From Zhengitettix transpicula (Eukaryota > Arthropoda > Insecta > Orthoptera > Tetrigidae), in contig CM073591.1 in assembly GCA_037074705.1 (NCBI GenBank), positions 183,483,432 to 183,547,431 on the forward strand: DNA of 64,000 nt, in the 5' to 3' direction. This document shows, in pieces, positions 46,401-54,285 of this stretch; the stretch's first letter is position 1, and each line of letters starts with the position of its first letter. Under the pieces are notes generated by a model. It did no database searches, was not told the DNA's origin, and saw nothing but the letters and a program-made list of their open reading frames with translations. Made by a program: the position numbers and the translations under genes.

Positions 46401-49400
46401 AGCTAAAGAAGTGGCTACCGGACAACCTTTACCTAATATTAAAATCATATTTACATGGCAGACTGTTCCAAGTAAAGTACGAAGATGAATTAACCGACCC
46501 TAACCCTATAAATTCTGGAGTGCCCCAAGGCAGCGTCCTGTGGCCGATCTTATATCTACTCTACACAGCTGACCTACCAACCTGTGAAAGAGCTACAATA
46601 GCTACATATGCAGATGAAACTGTGACATTAGTCTCAGAGGATGATCCACTCAGTGCATCCACGAAGCTACAAAATAGCCTCAATAACATCCACGATTGTC
46701 TAAAAAGATGGCGCACAAAAATAAATGAAACAAAATTGGTACACGTCACTTTTACCAAACGACGGGGTATATGCTCACCAATAATGCTCAATGGACAGCC
46801 GGTACCACAGTCTGACTCGGCAAAATACCTGGGAATGCATCTCGACAAGGGCCTCACATGGAAGACTCACATATGGAAGGAAAGACTACAATTAAACATC
46901 TCTGGCTACTGGGTAGCATATCAAAACTTTCCCTCGATAACAAACTCCTAATATACAAGACCATCTTCAAGCCCGTCTGGATGTATGGCATCCAGCTTTG
47001 GGAGCGGCATCATCCACCAACATAGCAATAATTGAAAGATTTCAGTCGAAAATGCTCCGAACAATCACCAACGCACCATATTACATAACGAATGCAGACA
47101 TACATAGTGACCTAAAAGTGAATTCAGTGAAAAGTGCAATTTTAAAAAACAGTGAAAGATACATAAAAAAACTTGAGTTACAGCCCAACCAACTTGCAAA
47201 TAACCTACTAGACAGCAGTAAACACAACCGCAGGCTTAAAAGAAACTACACTCTGGACCTTCCCTGCCGCTTCTAGCTGAGAACAATAACTGGAAATAAC
47301 CTAAATAGTAACAAAACCCAAACTACAACAGAAGACGTATTAATGTATACGTCTTCTATACAACACACACTCAAAAAATATTTACTTATTGCTTTTATTT
47401 TCAGCAGATCGTAAATAGTTATTAATAGAAAAAAACGAACTGCAGACCACCAAAAATGTCGTTCATGAACCCCTGGAATGTTTGAAAGACATTACAGAGT
47501 CCGAATGGCATTGAAGTGAACTCAAAAAGTTCAAACGGCGTGAACACTGCAGTCTTTGGGACATCCGCGGGAGCGACAGGGATCTGGTGAAATACACGCA
47601 CTAAATAAATCTGGGAGAATATGCACTTTCCAACCAGGTGTGAGAGAATTCCTGAATGGGTAGCGGTCCGGCACAGTCTGCGCGTTTCGTCGGACATAGT
47701 CCCCAAATGGACGCTACCCCCCGTCGAATTTGGGAACCATATACAGCAGGGAGGCCCACGGCGAGGAAGAGGGTCATGTGCCGTTGGCCAGCATGATGTC
47801 GAATTCTCGTTTGGCGATTTTCCAACGTGTTGGATCGAGTCGTCGAGGGAGGGCATCTGGTCACTATGTGGTGAAAAACACTGTGCTTGGGTGGAGTGTT
47901 GGTTGCTGCGGGTCTTGTCAGGTCGACGAATTCCTCCAGGAGCGCAGCGTAACGTGTATCTAAACTCGGTGAGATGGTATTTATGGTGGGATCTTCTGAT
48001 TCACGTTTAATGGCGTTGACGGAGTGTCGTGGCCCCATCTACGAGCTTACGGTGTTGTAAATGCACTTGTAGCGCGTGGTGTAGCAGGAAGTCGGCGCCA
48101 AGGATAGAATTTATAACGTCCGCGATTATGAATTTCCACTCGAAATCTCGACGAAGTCCAAGGTCAAGGGAACAAGTAGTGGCTCCGTAGAGGGTGTATG
48201 TCAGTCTGCACAATTGTGTCCTTCCACGTGGAATCACGGATACTGCGGCGCCGGTGTCAACAAGGAAACTTCTTTTAGAATTTCGATCGAAGCCAAAAAG
48301 GCGAACAGTTCGCTCTGGCATTTGAATCCGTAGTTTTGAAGGAACAGGGTTCTCGACATTTCTGTGCCCTGGTCCCATATTGATATGGTACCAACACATA
48401 CCGTTGTTACGTCCCGGAGAGCTGTCGCGTGATGAAGATCGTCGGACACGTGAGCGACCCGACGAACCATTCGAATAGAAATGATGGGTTATCAAACTCT
48501 CGATGTGAGCCAGTCTTTCTTCAAAATTTGCACCGTCATTGCTTCCTGACGTCGGTACTTCAACCGTGGAGATGGAGGTGACAGGGTTTGCTTCAAGCAC
48601 CTTGTCCGCCAGGTTCGCGAGCACGTCAGCGTCGGTTATCGCAGTGGCGGTGAGGATTGCCTGTGTTGCCTTTGGCAATCGGGAGACAAACAGATCCCGA
48701 AGAAATGATTGGCTGGTTGCTGCCGTCTGATGTCCGAGGAGCTGACGCATTTCTCGGAGCAGCTGCGATGGCTTTTCGTCCCCAAGACTGACATGGGAAA
48801 TTAGGCGTTCCAAATTCACCTGGTTGGATTATGCATTCCGAGTGATGAGAGCGTCTTTCAATGATTTGAAAGTGTCAGCGAGAATGGGGTTGACGATAAC
48901 GTCAAGTACCAACTCGGTCGTTTCCGCCGATAGCGCAGCAGTATTTTTGATTTAAATACCTAAATAACGAAGCAGCTGAAACCCACCTCCATAAAGTATC
49001 ATAATTTTTAGTCCCTTAAGGTATCGAGATTTTTTTTCTCTTTATGGATTGGGAATATTTATCACTTCCTTATTGTATTCTTGGTATCCTTAATATACCT
49101 GAAGTAATTTTTTTCTTTTAAGACGTAAGGATTTTTTGGCTGTCTTAAGATATCATCAGTATTTCAAGTATTTTATTGCTACAGGAAGTATCAATATTCC
49201 CTTAAGATACAGGAGTAATTTTTAAGCCCTAAAGTGACCGGCACTATTTATACCTGCCTTAATGTACCGGGTGTATATTTAATTCCCTTAAGGCATAGGC
49301 ACTATGTTATCACGCGTAATCTTCGCTGTATTACAGTACTGCGTATATTTTTCATGCACTTGGTGTTTTATGTTTTAGACTCTTAAGGTACTGAACTTAT

Positions 49401-51681
49401 TTAATGTTGGTCTATGAGTAGAATTCTTAACTTGATTAATTTTCCAGGATAATTTAAATAAACACCTGGGCAACACCAAGGACCTACTGGAGGTTCCTTA
49501 CCCCCATAGTATTTTATTTTATATTGTAAGCCTCTTGTGGAACATGTTTGCTCCATGCGTTTAAGAGTGTAAGTGGAACACACATCTATTTGTATATACT
49601 GCAAATTATGAAGATATGCATAAATTTAATAAATTTATATCCAGAATATAATATACGACAAAAACTGAAAAATAAAAACCCAATTCAATTAATTTTTATT
49701 TATCAATGTTTTAATCTCTCTGAGTATGATCTTTGACTTGAAAGATACATTTTATTATTTACTAGTTGCTTGGAATAATTACATTTATGTATCCGGTTAT
49801 TGATCACAGTTACTGCTCGGACAAATACTTTACATTCACATTATACTTGGCGTATATGTCATGTGTATGCAGTTTATATTTTTCCGGATACCATAAATAT
49901 ACAATATCTGTTTTTTGTGAATATTATCTGTGAGGCTGCTGTCTTCTGCTCATGACGTTGCGGGTGGAAACCGTGGAAACGAGCTAAGTATTGTTTTAAT
50001 GGGTATATAAAGTGGCCGCTCCAGAGCTCGGAGCCCATTCCACCGGAGGGGTTGAGACCGAGGTCTTGGGCGAAGGTCCCCTGGGGACGGTAATCCAACC
50101 TTGGTCTCACCCCCACCTGTGGAATGGAACCCCGTGTGCGGAACGGGAGCAAGACGTCGGGGCTAGCCCGGCGGTCTGTGCCGACGGAAGCAGAGGCGGC
50201 GGTAGATCTGGTTGGCCGTCATGCAGGGACCAGCGGGCGCGGGGCTGGTCCCCATCTTTAAAGAAACCAAAGTCTGAAAGACGAGTCACGTCTTTCAAAT
50301 GACTCATTCTGAACCAGCAATGATGACTTGCATTGCGATACATATAGTCTGACCTTCTTCTGCACAAATATTGCAGAGCTATACATAGCCTCCATCGACA
50401 CGTCCTCACAAATAATATAACAAAATGACGTCTAGGATTTTTTTGGTAAGGAAAAATATATGTAGTAAATCATTTACATAATTTAAGTCATGGTACGTGT
50501 ATAAAATGCATTCATTAACTACCCAATCATAAATATTTCAGCAATTCAACCCAAATCCCCACTAACTTAAAAATCATACTGAATAGCATACGGAATGTGT
50601 CATGGAATGGAATGTCTGGCTGCCATCCTGGTAATCCAATGCTTTTCATGAAACATCATCCTCATAATATTGTAGAATAGGGTTATGTACATTATTGTTA
50701 ATAATTCTATTAATTATATAAAACAGAATTTTTAAAACTAGTAAATCAAATGCTAATTACCCTATACACAGTATGGTAATTGTAACTATTTAGTGTATAA
50801 TGTATTGTATATTAAATGAGTGACGTTTTTAAAGGGATGCAATATATTTCTCATTAAAAGAACAGAAAACTTAGTTCTTTTTATGAATGAACTAATTATT
50901 GTAATTTTTTGTTATAGACCTTTAAATCAAGCCCTTGGGCGCTGCATCAGGCATAGTAAAGATTGGGGAGCAATTATTTTAGTTGACGATAGATTTCAAA
51001 GCGATAGCAGCTGTGTTTCAAGGCTCTCCAAATGGCTACAAAAACATGTAAGTATATTCATTGTTATAGTGAGTTTCATAACATGTTTATTCTTATTGAT
51101 AATTATATTTTGGAAATTTTTATTTAACATCAATTTGGTCGAACATAATTAATTTACAGTTGAGAAGCATCTTAAGCCACTAATGTTACATATGTGGAGA
51201 ATATATATATATTTGTTCTGAAACAGACTTGTCTGCAGAATTTATATTTATGCATTATAATAAGCTACATGTCAATTATTGGGCTATATTACCTGCAGGA
51301 ATTATATTATCTGTATAGGACAGCCTTAGTTATACATTCTGTTATACAAATAACTTCTTATTACTTGTATTTAAAAGTTTCAATTTATAGATTAAATGAA
51401 TATTCCATGACTTGTAAAATAAAAATGTAAATATGTAATAATGTTAACAATCTTCAATAAATCTAATAATTAATTCCTACTATATTAATACAATTAATTC
51501 ATTGATTATATTTCAATGATATATTTCATTTTGTCAAATGTTCTTTAAAGTAATATTTTTTTAATTTCAGTTAATTCATCATGACAGGTGTGAAGCTTTC
51601 CTAACAGAGCTGGCAGCGTTTATAAAGCAACGGAAAACCATTGAGGAGCAATTTGATCAAAATATGGATATTGATTTATAA
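30340..51681 (+). CDS. BRIP1: BRIP1/FANCJ-like Fe-S DNA helicase, 14 exons (5' end missing)
   Basis: FANCJ is a 5'-3' superfamily 2 DNA helicase of the XPD-like iron-sulfur group, acting in crosslink repair and G-quadruplex unwinding in the nucleus. Exons are 30340-30413, 31836-31951, 34616-34705, 34788-34896, 36052-36270, 37035-37208, 38368-38529, 38723-38935, 40391-40603, 41338-41522, 42356-42581, 42749-42873, 50918-51047 and 51571-51681. All have GT/AG borders and consistent phase. Signatures in order are [10 protein letters not shown] (Ia), four Fe-S cysteines, [15 protein letters not shown] (II), SSGTLSP (III), ELGVQF..LEANHI (FANCJ rather than RTEL1 wording), CFFPSY (IV), [10 protein letters not shown] (V) and QALGRCIRH (VI). 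Walker A is not found in the window. The protein ends about 60 residues after motif VI, so the vertebrate BRCA1/MLH1-binding regions are absent. Introns hold many transposon remnants. Confidence 0.92.
30490..30960 (-). mobile_element. RTE-like LINE RT fragment in a BRIP1 intron
   Basis: The minus strand decodes in pieces to a fingers segment ([20 protein letters not shown]) and [19 protein letters not shown], then WKDRRL.KNI. This wording is typical of RTE-type reverse transcriptases. Stops and frameshifts are present, and both element ends are missing. It is antisense to the host gene. Confidence 0.7.
30959..30975 (+). repeat. (TA)n microsatellite
   Basis: Short alternating TA run at the edge of the RTE fragment. 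Confidence 0.9.
30976..31835. other. BRIP1 intron, nothing further seen
   Basis: AT-rich intronic sequence without recognised elements. Confidence 0.55.
31836..31951 (+). CDS. BRIP1: BRIP1 exon before motif Ia
   Basis: Acceptor tgtttcag and donor AG|gtaact. It encodes [14 protein letters not shown] through QVKKI and leaves two bases of an Arg codon. The internal ATG at its first position is not evidence of the true start, because the preceding exon also joins in frame. Confidence 0.75.
31952..34615. other. BRIP1 intron, mostly unassigned
   Basis: A 2.7-kb intron. Apart from the family A fragment at 32885-33115, I see only an unassigned, mildly GC-richer block at 33380-34340 that may be an old repeat. 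Confidence 0.5.
32885..33115 (-). repeat. Diverged family A repeat in a BRIP1 intron
   Basis: The minus strand shows CCTGATGAAAGCAACAAGAA, then 'ttgtgtggtat' and 'tatttggctattt', matching the order of family A copies. The CUGAUGA core (32967-32973) is complete but the GAAAC box is lost. Confidence 0.5.
34616..34705 (+). CDS. BRIP1: BRIP1 exon with motif Ia
   Basis: It encodes [20 protein letters not shown], closely matching FANCJ motif Ia. It ends after two bases of a Lys codon at donor gtgaga. The following intron is only 82 bp. Confidence 0.92.
34788..34896 (+). CDS. BRIP1: BRIP1 exon with first Fe-S cysteines
   Basis: It encodes [15 protein letters not shown] and the following [12 protein letters not shown]. 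The two cysteines (TC and MC) match the first two ligands of the Fe-S cluster in FANCJ/XPD-family helicases. Confidence 0.92.
34897..36051. other. BRIP1 intron
   Basis: AT-rich; the only feature is the palindrome-family fragment at 35493-35592. Confidence 0.55.
35493..35592 (-). repeat. 'aacagttctcgg' family fragment in a BRIP1 intron
   Basis: It matches 13950-14045: TTCGATTAACAGTTCTCGG, 'ttcacacgggtataa', then on the minus strand GACAGAGC...GTCGTCGAAACG. The second arm is missing, so this copy is truncated. Confidence 0.6.
36052..36270 (+). CDS. BRIP1: BRIP1 exon completing the Fe-S domain
   Basis: It begins GSGCRYDD and continues to [20 protein letters not shown] and CPYNYLLDP. The GC and ACPY cysteines are the third and fourth cluster ligands. 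All four ligands are intact, suggesting a functional gene. Confidence 0.94.
36271..37034. other. BRIP1 intron
   Basis: AT-rich; a 106-codon minus frame across its 3' end overlaps the DEAH exon and is a shadow. Confidence 0.55.
37035..37208 (+). CDS. BRIP1: BRIP1 exon with DEAH box
   Basis: It encodes [15 protein letters not shown], helicase motif II (Walker B), matching FANCJ almost word for word. Donor gtgagt at 37209. The frame read beyond the donor is intronic. Confidence 0.95.
37209..38367. other. BRIP1 intron
   Basis: It contains the (TA)n tract at 37451-37495 and no recognised element. Confidence 0.55.
37451..37495 (+). repeat. (TA)n microsatellite
   Basis: 45 uninterrupted bases. 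Confidence 0.97.
38368..38529 (+). CDS. BRIP1: BRIP1 exon, Arch-domain region
   Basis: 54 codons including [11 protein letters not shown], aligning with the 'INWLEANAEYL' segment of FANCJ between motifs II and III. Acceptor atttcag, donor AAG|gttcgt. Confidence 0.85.
38723..38935 (+). CDS. BRIP1: BRIP1 exon before motif III
   Basis: 71 codons. The part [17 protein letters not shown] through QDYDVVI aligns with the FANCJ 'GLFMVLDYLF..FADDYKIAI' segment. Both splice sites are canonical. Confidence 0.88.
38936..40390. other. BRIP1 intron
   Basis: AT-rich, nothing recognised. Confidence 0.55.
40391..40603 (+). CDS. BRIP1: BRIP1 exon with motif III
   Basis: 71 codons including NFWCHNSG, then [20 protein letters not shown] and [11 protein letters not shown]. 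The SELGV and LEANHI wording separates FANCJ from RTEL1, DDX11 and XPD. Confidence 0.95.
40604..41337. other. BRIP1 intron
   Basis: It holds the palindrome at 40911-41105 and is otherwise AT-rich. Confidence 0.55.
40911..41105. repeat. Palindromic repeat, 'caccaggttcag' family
   Basis: Arms 40911-40981 and 41029-41101 are inverted (GACATAGTCTGCAGACA against TGTCTTCAGACTATGTC, and further outward TAGAGAAT and CATCAACAT). Each arm has a CTGAAGACA/CTGCAGACA block, a GGTAGAGA loop and CAGAAACATCA. It is related to 9688-9795 and has hammerhead-like order. The 50-bp centre is unrelated AT-rich DNA. Confidence 0.65.
41338..41522 (+). CDS. BRIP1: BRIP1 exon with motif IV
   Basis: It encodes [19 protein letters not shown] and [18 protein letters not shown], and ends with two bases of an Arg codon at donor gtagta. 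Confidence 0.94.
41690..42060 (+). mobile_element. Probable tRNA-derived SINE in a BRIP1 intron
   Basis: GATTCGATTCC (41742-41752) matches a Pol III B box and follows 'aagagaccca', as in tRNA-derived SINE heads. The downstream 300 bases are more GC-rich than the intron and lack a frame. The A box is not clear, and no tail or target duplication was resolved. Confidence 0.4.
42356..42581 (+). CDS. BRIP1: BRIP1 exon with motif V
   Basis: It encodes [14 protein letters not shown] through [20 protein letters not shown] and ARAVIT. It joins to the previous exon through a split Arg codon. Confidence 0.95.
42749..42873 (+). CDS. BRIP1: BRIP1 exon upstream of the large intron
   Basis: It encodes [12 protein letters not shown] through [12 protein letters not shown] (split Arg). 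The intron that follows is 8,044 bp and holds the nested Gypsy/Jockey insertions. Confidence 0.95.
42874..43329. other. BRIP1 large intron, 5' flank of the nested insertions
   Basis: AT-rich sequence between the donor at 42874 and the truncated end of the Gypsy remnant. Confidence 0.6.
43330..43825 (-). pseudogene. Gypsy RT end, RNase H start and integrase-linker remnant
   Basis: The minus strand gives remnants of the RT segment after YLDD ([23 protein letters not shown]) and then [20 protein letters not shown], the RT/RNase H connection. It then jumps to wording typical of the start of the integrase zinc-finger region ([11 protein letters not shown]). The jump implies an internal deletion of RNase H. 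It is truncated at about 43330. Confidence 0.75.
43848..44523 (+). pseudogene. Jockey gag with three CCHC knuckles
   Basis: It begins within the RRM-like gag domain ([20 protein letters not shown]), has an in-frame stop near 43963, and continues to [17 protein letters not shown]. Three zinc knuckles follow: [27 protein letters not shown] and [15 protein letters not shown]. This order is diagnostic for Jockey-clade ORF1. Confidence 0.9.
44672..45340 (+). pseudogene. Jockey apurinic-type endonuclease domain
   Basis: It starts [14 protein letters not shown], with LLVSEAHF and GGTAIIIR, then a frameshift near 44950. The C-terminal part has [13 protein letters not shown] and ends SSNHSSVLL, where functional enzymes have S-D-H. 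The catalytic Asp is therefore Asn. Confidence 0.85.
45341..47276 (+). pseudogene. Jockey reverse transcriptase and C-terminus
   Basis: Linker region, then [71 protein letters not shown] and TYADETVTL (catalytic YADD changed to YADE, 46607-46618), then [17 protein letters not shown]. The C-terminal end is at 47276. At least four frame changes or stops interrupt it. Confidence 0.9.
47445..48945 (-). pseudogene. Gypsy gag-protease-RT (5' half)
   Basis: The gag part includes [17 protein letters not shown] and [18 protein letters not shown]. The aspartic protease has [13 protein letters not shown] (DTGA codons 48247-48258) and [10 protein letters not shown]. The RT start follows in other frames: a VF.HHI segment, PW.SPLH-like remnants and [20 protein letters not shown], then [17 protein letters not shown]. 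The catalytic YLDD would follow exactly at the Jockey insertion point. Confidence 0.85.
48946..49009. other. BRIP1 large intron between Gypsy and minisatellite
   Basis: A short AT-rich spacer; no LTR is visible at the Gypsy 5' boundary. Confidence 0.5.
49010..49410 (+). repeat. Degenerate 'CCTTAAGGTACnGG' minisatellite
   Basis: About nine diverged units start with variants of CCCTTAAGGTA or CTTAAGATA, then '(c/a)(a/c)GG.A.TATTT'. They are spaced about 30-45 bases apart. It lies directly upstream, in minus orientation, of the truncated Gypsy element inside the BRIP1 intron. Confidence 0.6.
49411..49985. other. BRIP1 large intron
   Basis: AT-rich, no element recognised. Confidence 0.5.
49986..50300. 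repeat. Unassigned GC-rich module in the intron
   Basis: A sharply bounded GC- and CpG-rich block lies in an AT-rich intron. Open frames of 92-100 codons cross it on both strands without motifs. On the minus strand a TATATA-type box follows the GC-rich part. It may be a transposon fragment or LTR piece of unknown family. Confidence 0.35.
50301..50917. other. BRIP1 large intron, 3' flank
   Basis: AT-rich up to the acceptor gttatag at 50917. Confidence 0.6.
50918..51047 (+). CDS. BRIP1: BRIP1 exon with motif VI
   Basis: It completes the split Arg and encodes [20 protein letters not shown], then LVDDRF. This is motif VI, including the arginine finger region. It joins in phase across the transposon-filled intron. 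Confidence 0.95.
51048..51570. other. BRIP1 last intron
   Basis: AT-rich, nothing else seen; short open frames here are intronic. Confidence 0.6.
51571..51681 (+). CDS. BRIP1: BRIP1 terminal coding exon
   Basis: 36 residues and TAA, including [16 protein letters not shown]. It aligns with the end of the FANCJ helicase core ('FESALESLAEFSKKH'), after which the vertebrate protein has several hundred more residues that are missing here. Confidence 0.9.
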   Translation, partial: LIHHDRCEAFLTELAAFIKQRKTIEEQFDQNMDIDL

Positions 51682-52265
51682 AATTATGTTGAATTTCTTC
51701 TTGAAATGTCTTATCAAGATTTTATTAAGATTCAAAAACACTTGGGACCTTAATATTTACAGTCAAACAGCTTTAAATTATACTTATTAGCGGAATTTCA
51801 ATTATAAAATGGTTACACATTTATGTTGATTTTTGTATTGTAAGCATGACTTACTAAGGTTTTATTAGGACTGAAGAACAATATCAATTATGAAACTGTT
51901 AAATATCTGTGCCTTATGAAACGTAAACAATAATGTAATTTTTATTTTCTATTAAACTCCTTCAAAGTTTCGTTTCCTATGAATGTTTTATAGGTTTTAT
52001 AACATAATGTGTTTTGTCACTATTATGTTAATCAATAATGAGTCATTTGTGTGAGAGCATTTAATGCTGTAAATGTGTAGTGGACTTTTGGGTACATTTT
52101 CTTGTCCTAGTGATGTTTGTCATCTTATAAACATATACTCAGTGTTTAAATTAATCATCTTTATAACTAAGTGAACTGTGATACATTATGTGATCATTTT
52201 TACATTTTTTATTTTGTGCACAATGTATAAATGTTGATATGTGTAATAAATATACTTAATTTTTA
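51682..52265 (+). other. BRIP1: Probable BRIP1 3' UTR
   Basis: AT-rich sequence after the stop, ending near an AATAAA signal at 52245-52250. The exact cleavage site cannot be seen. Confidence 0.6.
52245..52250 (+). terminator. Polyadenylation signal AATAAA
   Basis: Canonical hexamer about 565 bp after the stop codon, followed by T-rich sequence. Other AATAAA hexamers occur by chance in this AT-rich DNA, so this is the most plausible rather than a proven signal. Confidence 0.5.
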
Positions 52266-53299
52266 AACTTTGTTTTTTATGCAATATGTGCTAATATTTA
52301 ATATCAATCATATTTATTTTATATATAGTATCTTAATTGGTATTCAATTTTTAATAATTGTTTTATCACATAAAATTCATTTTCAATTAAATTCATTATT
52401 CATAACAGAAAATATACATGTTATTAGTTACAACACAATTATTTTCAATTTAAATTCAATCTGCAAGATTGTAAGTGATCGTGTTTAAGGAAACTATTTC
52501 AAAGTGTATTTTGAGATCAGTAACTGAGATGATTACATAATTCTATGTTTTATGGTACATTACTGTAGAAAGATAATTTTGCAATTAACATTTCCTGAAA
52601 CTGTCAGCAAGCAGGCATCTGTCTCTAATGCTATTTGTCATATTTTACAAGGAGAGGAGATGTAGTTTTTCCTTTCAAAAAACTTGGTATTAAAGGTTTA
52701 TATCATTTATTTATCTAGTTGAACGAACTTCACTGCATTACTGTGTAATTTCTTCTGTCACATCTCCATTAATTATAAAATTATAAAAATATTTTTTTCT
52801 GCAACTTTTCAGACTTACTAACCAATTCACTTCAACATTCAATAACTTACTAATATTAATCAACTTCTACTGATCACATGTCTCCCACAGCTGCTTATCT
52901 AGCCTGTCACTTTTTCCTGTTACATGTTAACTCCATTATTCGGTTCCAAAGTGAGGTGTATTAAAGCCTGACTCCCTCTGCCAATTTTTAGTGAGGAACC
53001 AACAGAGTTTCATTGTTAAACTTCATCAGATAACTTGACAACATTTATAATGTTTAATGCCATTTGTCAAAAACTAATCTTTGCTAGACATGTAAAAATG
53101 TTTTTTAGGAATCATTGCTGCAACATCTGATGTTTTATGTCACCAGCTAATGACTATAATTTCGCAGAAAGCCACAGGCTATACAATGATTTATGAATTA
53201 ATGTCACATATTATTACCCCCATAACTTTCTTCACACACATTTAGATAGTAAAAAGAAACAGCGAAGCCAACTTACCTGAAATCAACAGTTGGACCAGT
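52266..53299. other. Intergenic, non-coding
   Basis: AT-rich downstream flank of the helicase gene. No gene recognised. Confidence 0.5.
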
Positions 53300-53885
53300 C
53301 TGGTTGAGGAATGAAAATATTATTACAAATTTTTGAGAGTCCTTCATCAGGAGACACTATTTGAATTGCACTAAGGTGCACAAACAGTTAGACGGCAGTA
53401 ATCGACGCCCAACAAAGCCAGCAACTCTGTCCCCCTCTCAAGGAAAGGTCACAACAATGGAAAGATAACATATATACATCGAAACACATTAGAGTGGAAG
53501 ATAAAAAGAAAAGAAAGGAATTTAAAAATTAAATGAGAATGGGGGAAGGATTAAACAGATCATAATAATAATAATCATAAATATTATTATCAAAAATAAG
53601 ATTTCAACATAATATTGTAACTACTGGTACAATGACTATTATAATAATATTAGAAGATGTTGAGTCCAGGAATTTTCCTTGACTGTAAGATGTTCCAAAG
53701 ATGCTGTTCACCATCCAATGAGTTGGGGGGTATGGCTTTAAGGAGGGTCAGTGTGAAGCATTGGTTGAAACTGTTGGAATTGTGACTTAGGGGATGAGCA
53801 GCTATTCAAAATTGGGTTTTGGATAAATTGACAGTGGTGGTTAGTAATGTGTTCAGGGAAAAGTTGTTTGGTTTGGCCAATTTAT
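53300..53885 (-). mobile_element. Penelope-like element, GIY-YIG endonuclease remnant
   Basis: The minus strand from 53883 reads IGQTKQLFPEHITNHHCQF and, after a frameshift, FTLTLLKAIPPNSLDGEQHL and LQSRKIPGLN. The G-x-T block and the W..L....PGLN end resemble the GIY-YIG endonuclease of Penelope-like retroelements. Downstream in the same orientation lies CCTGATGAAGGA (53344-53350 core), another CUGAUGA block. The RT is not present. Confidence 0.6.
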
Positions 53886-54285
53886 ATATATATACAATAT
53901 GTAATCATACTTTTCATTATTAAGGAAGTTCAACTACTTTACTCTAATCTCTGACTAAACATAATTGTTAAAAGCACGACATCAATTTTCAATATGAATT
54001 GACGACGTTGTATTGTCTGGGGTCCTTCATAAGCCATCCTGTCTAAAAAGAGAAGTAATGAGAATCAAACAGAAACGAGTTAAAATATTGATTTTAGACT
54101 CCATATAATTCTGACTTTACATCCCCGAGATTTCTGGATGTAGATTTGAAAGTGAAAGAGGTTTATTTTGTGTCTAGTTTAGTTAGGGTGTTAGGCAGTG
54201 GCGACTTGTGAGTTTCAGTTCTGCGCTACATTACCACATGCGACCATTTTTAAGAGGAAAACTCTGTAAAATATTAATACTACTA
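53886..54285. other. Intergenic, non-coding
   Basis: Nothing recognised. Confidence 0.5.

Larger units (their letters stand above)
43836..47434 (+). mobile_element. Jockey-clade LINE inserted in the Gypsy remnant
   Basis: A 3.6-kb non-LTR element in the same orientation as BRIP1. The target duplication ACGAACTGCA lies at 43826-43835 and 47435-47444, and the 3' end has a short A-run (47429-47434). It starts inside the gag RNA-recognition-like domain, so it is 5'-truncated as expected for target-primed reverse transcription. Gag, endonuclease, RT and a short 3' UTR follow in order. Frameshifts and stops in every domain show that it is inactive. Confidence 0.93.
43330..48945 (-). mobile_element. 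Ty3/Gypsy remnant split by a Jockey insertion
   Basis: Minus-strand gag, protease and RT lie at 48945-47445. The rest of RT and a join to integrase-linker-like sequence lie at 43825-43330. Between them is a Jockey element with a 10-bp target duplication, so the Gypsy copy was already present. The element lacks LTRs, most of RNase H and nearly all of integrase, and has many frameshifts. It sits antisense in the BRIP1 intron between the motif V-VI exons. Gag and protease wording fits arthropod Ty3/Gypsy elements. Confidence 0.85.

Noticed and set aside
47621..48010. 129-codon plus frame
   Set aside because: It is the antisense shadow of the Gypsy protease-RT region.
50580..50630. Possible microRNA (GGAATGTCTGG near a miR-1-like seed)
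   Set aside because: Only a few bases resemble a known microRNA, and no hairpin was evident.
30340..51681. RTEL1, DDX11 or XPD instead of FANCJ
   Set aside because: The motif III region wording ([22 protein letters not shown]) and the region around CFFPSY match FANCJ better than the other Fe-S helicases.
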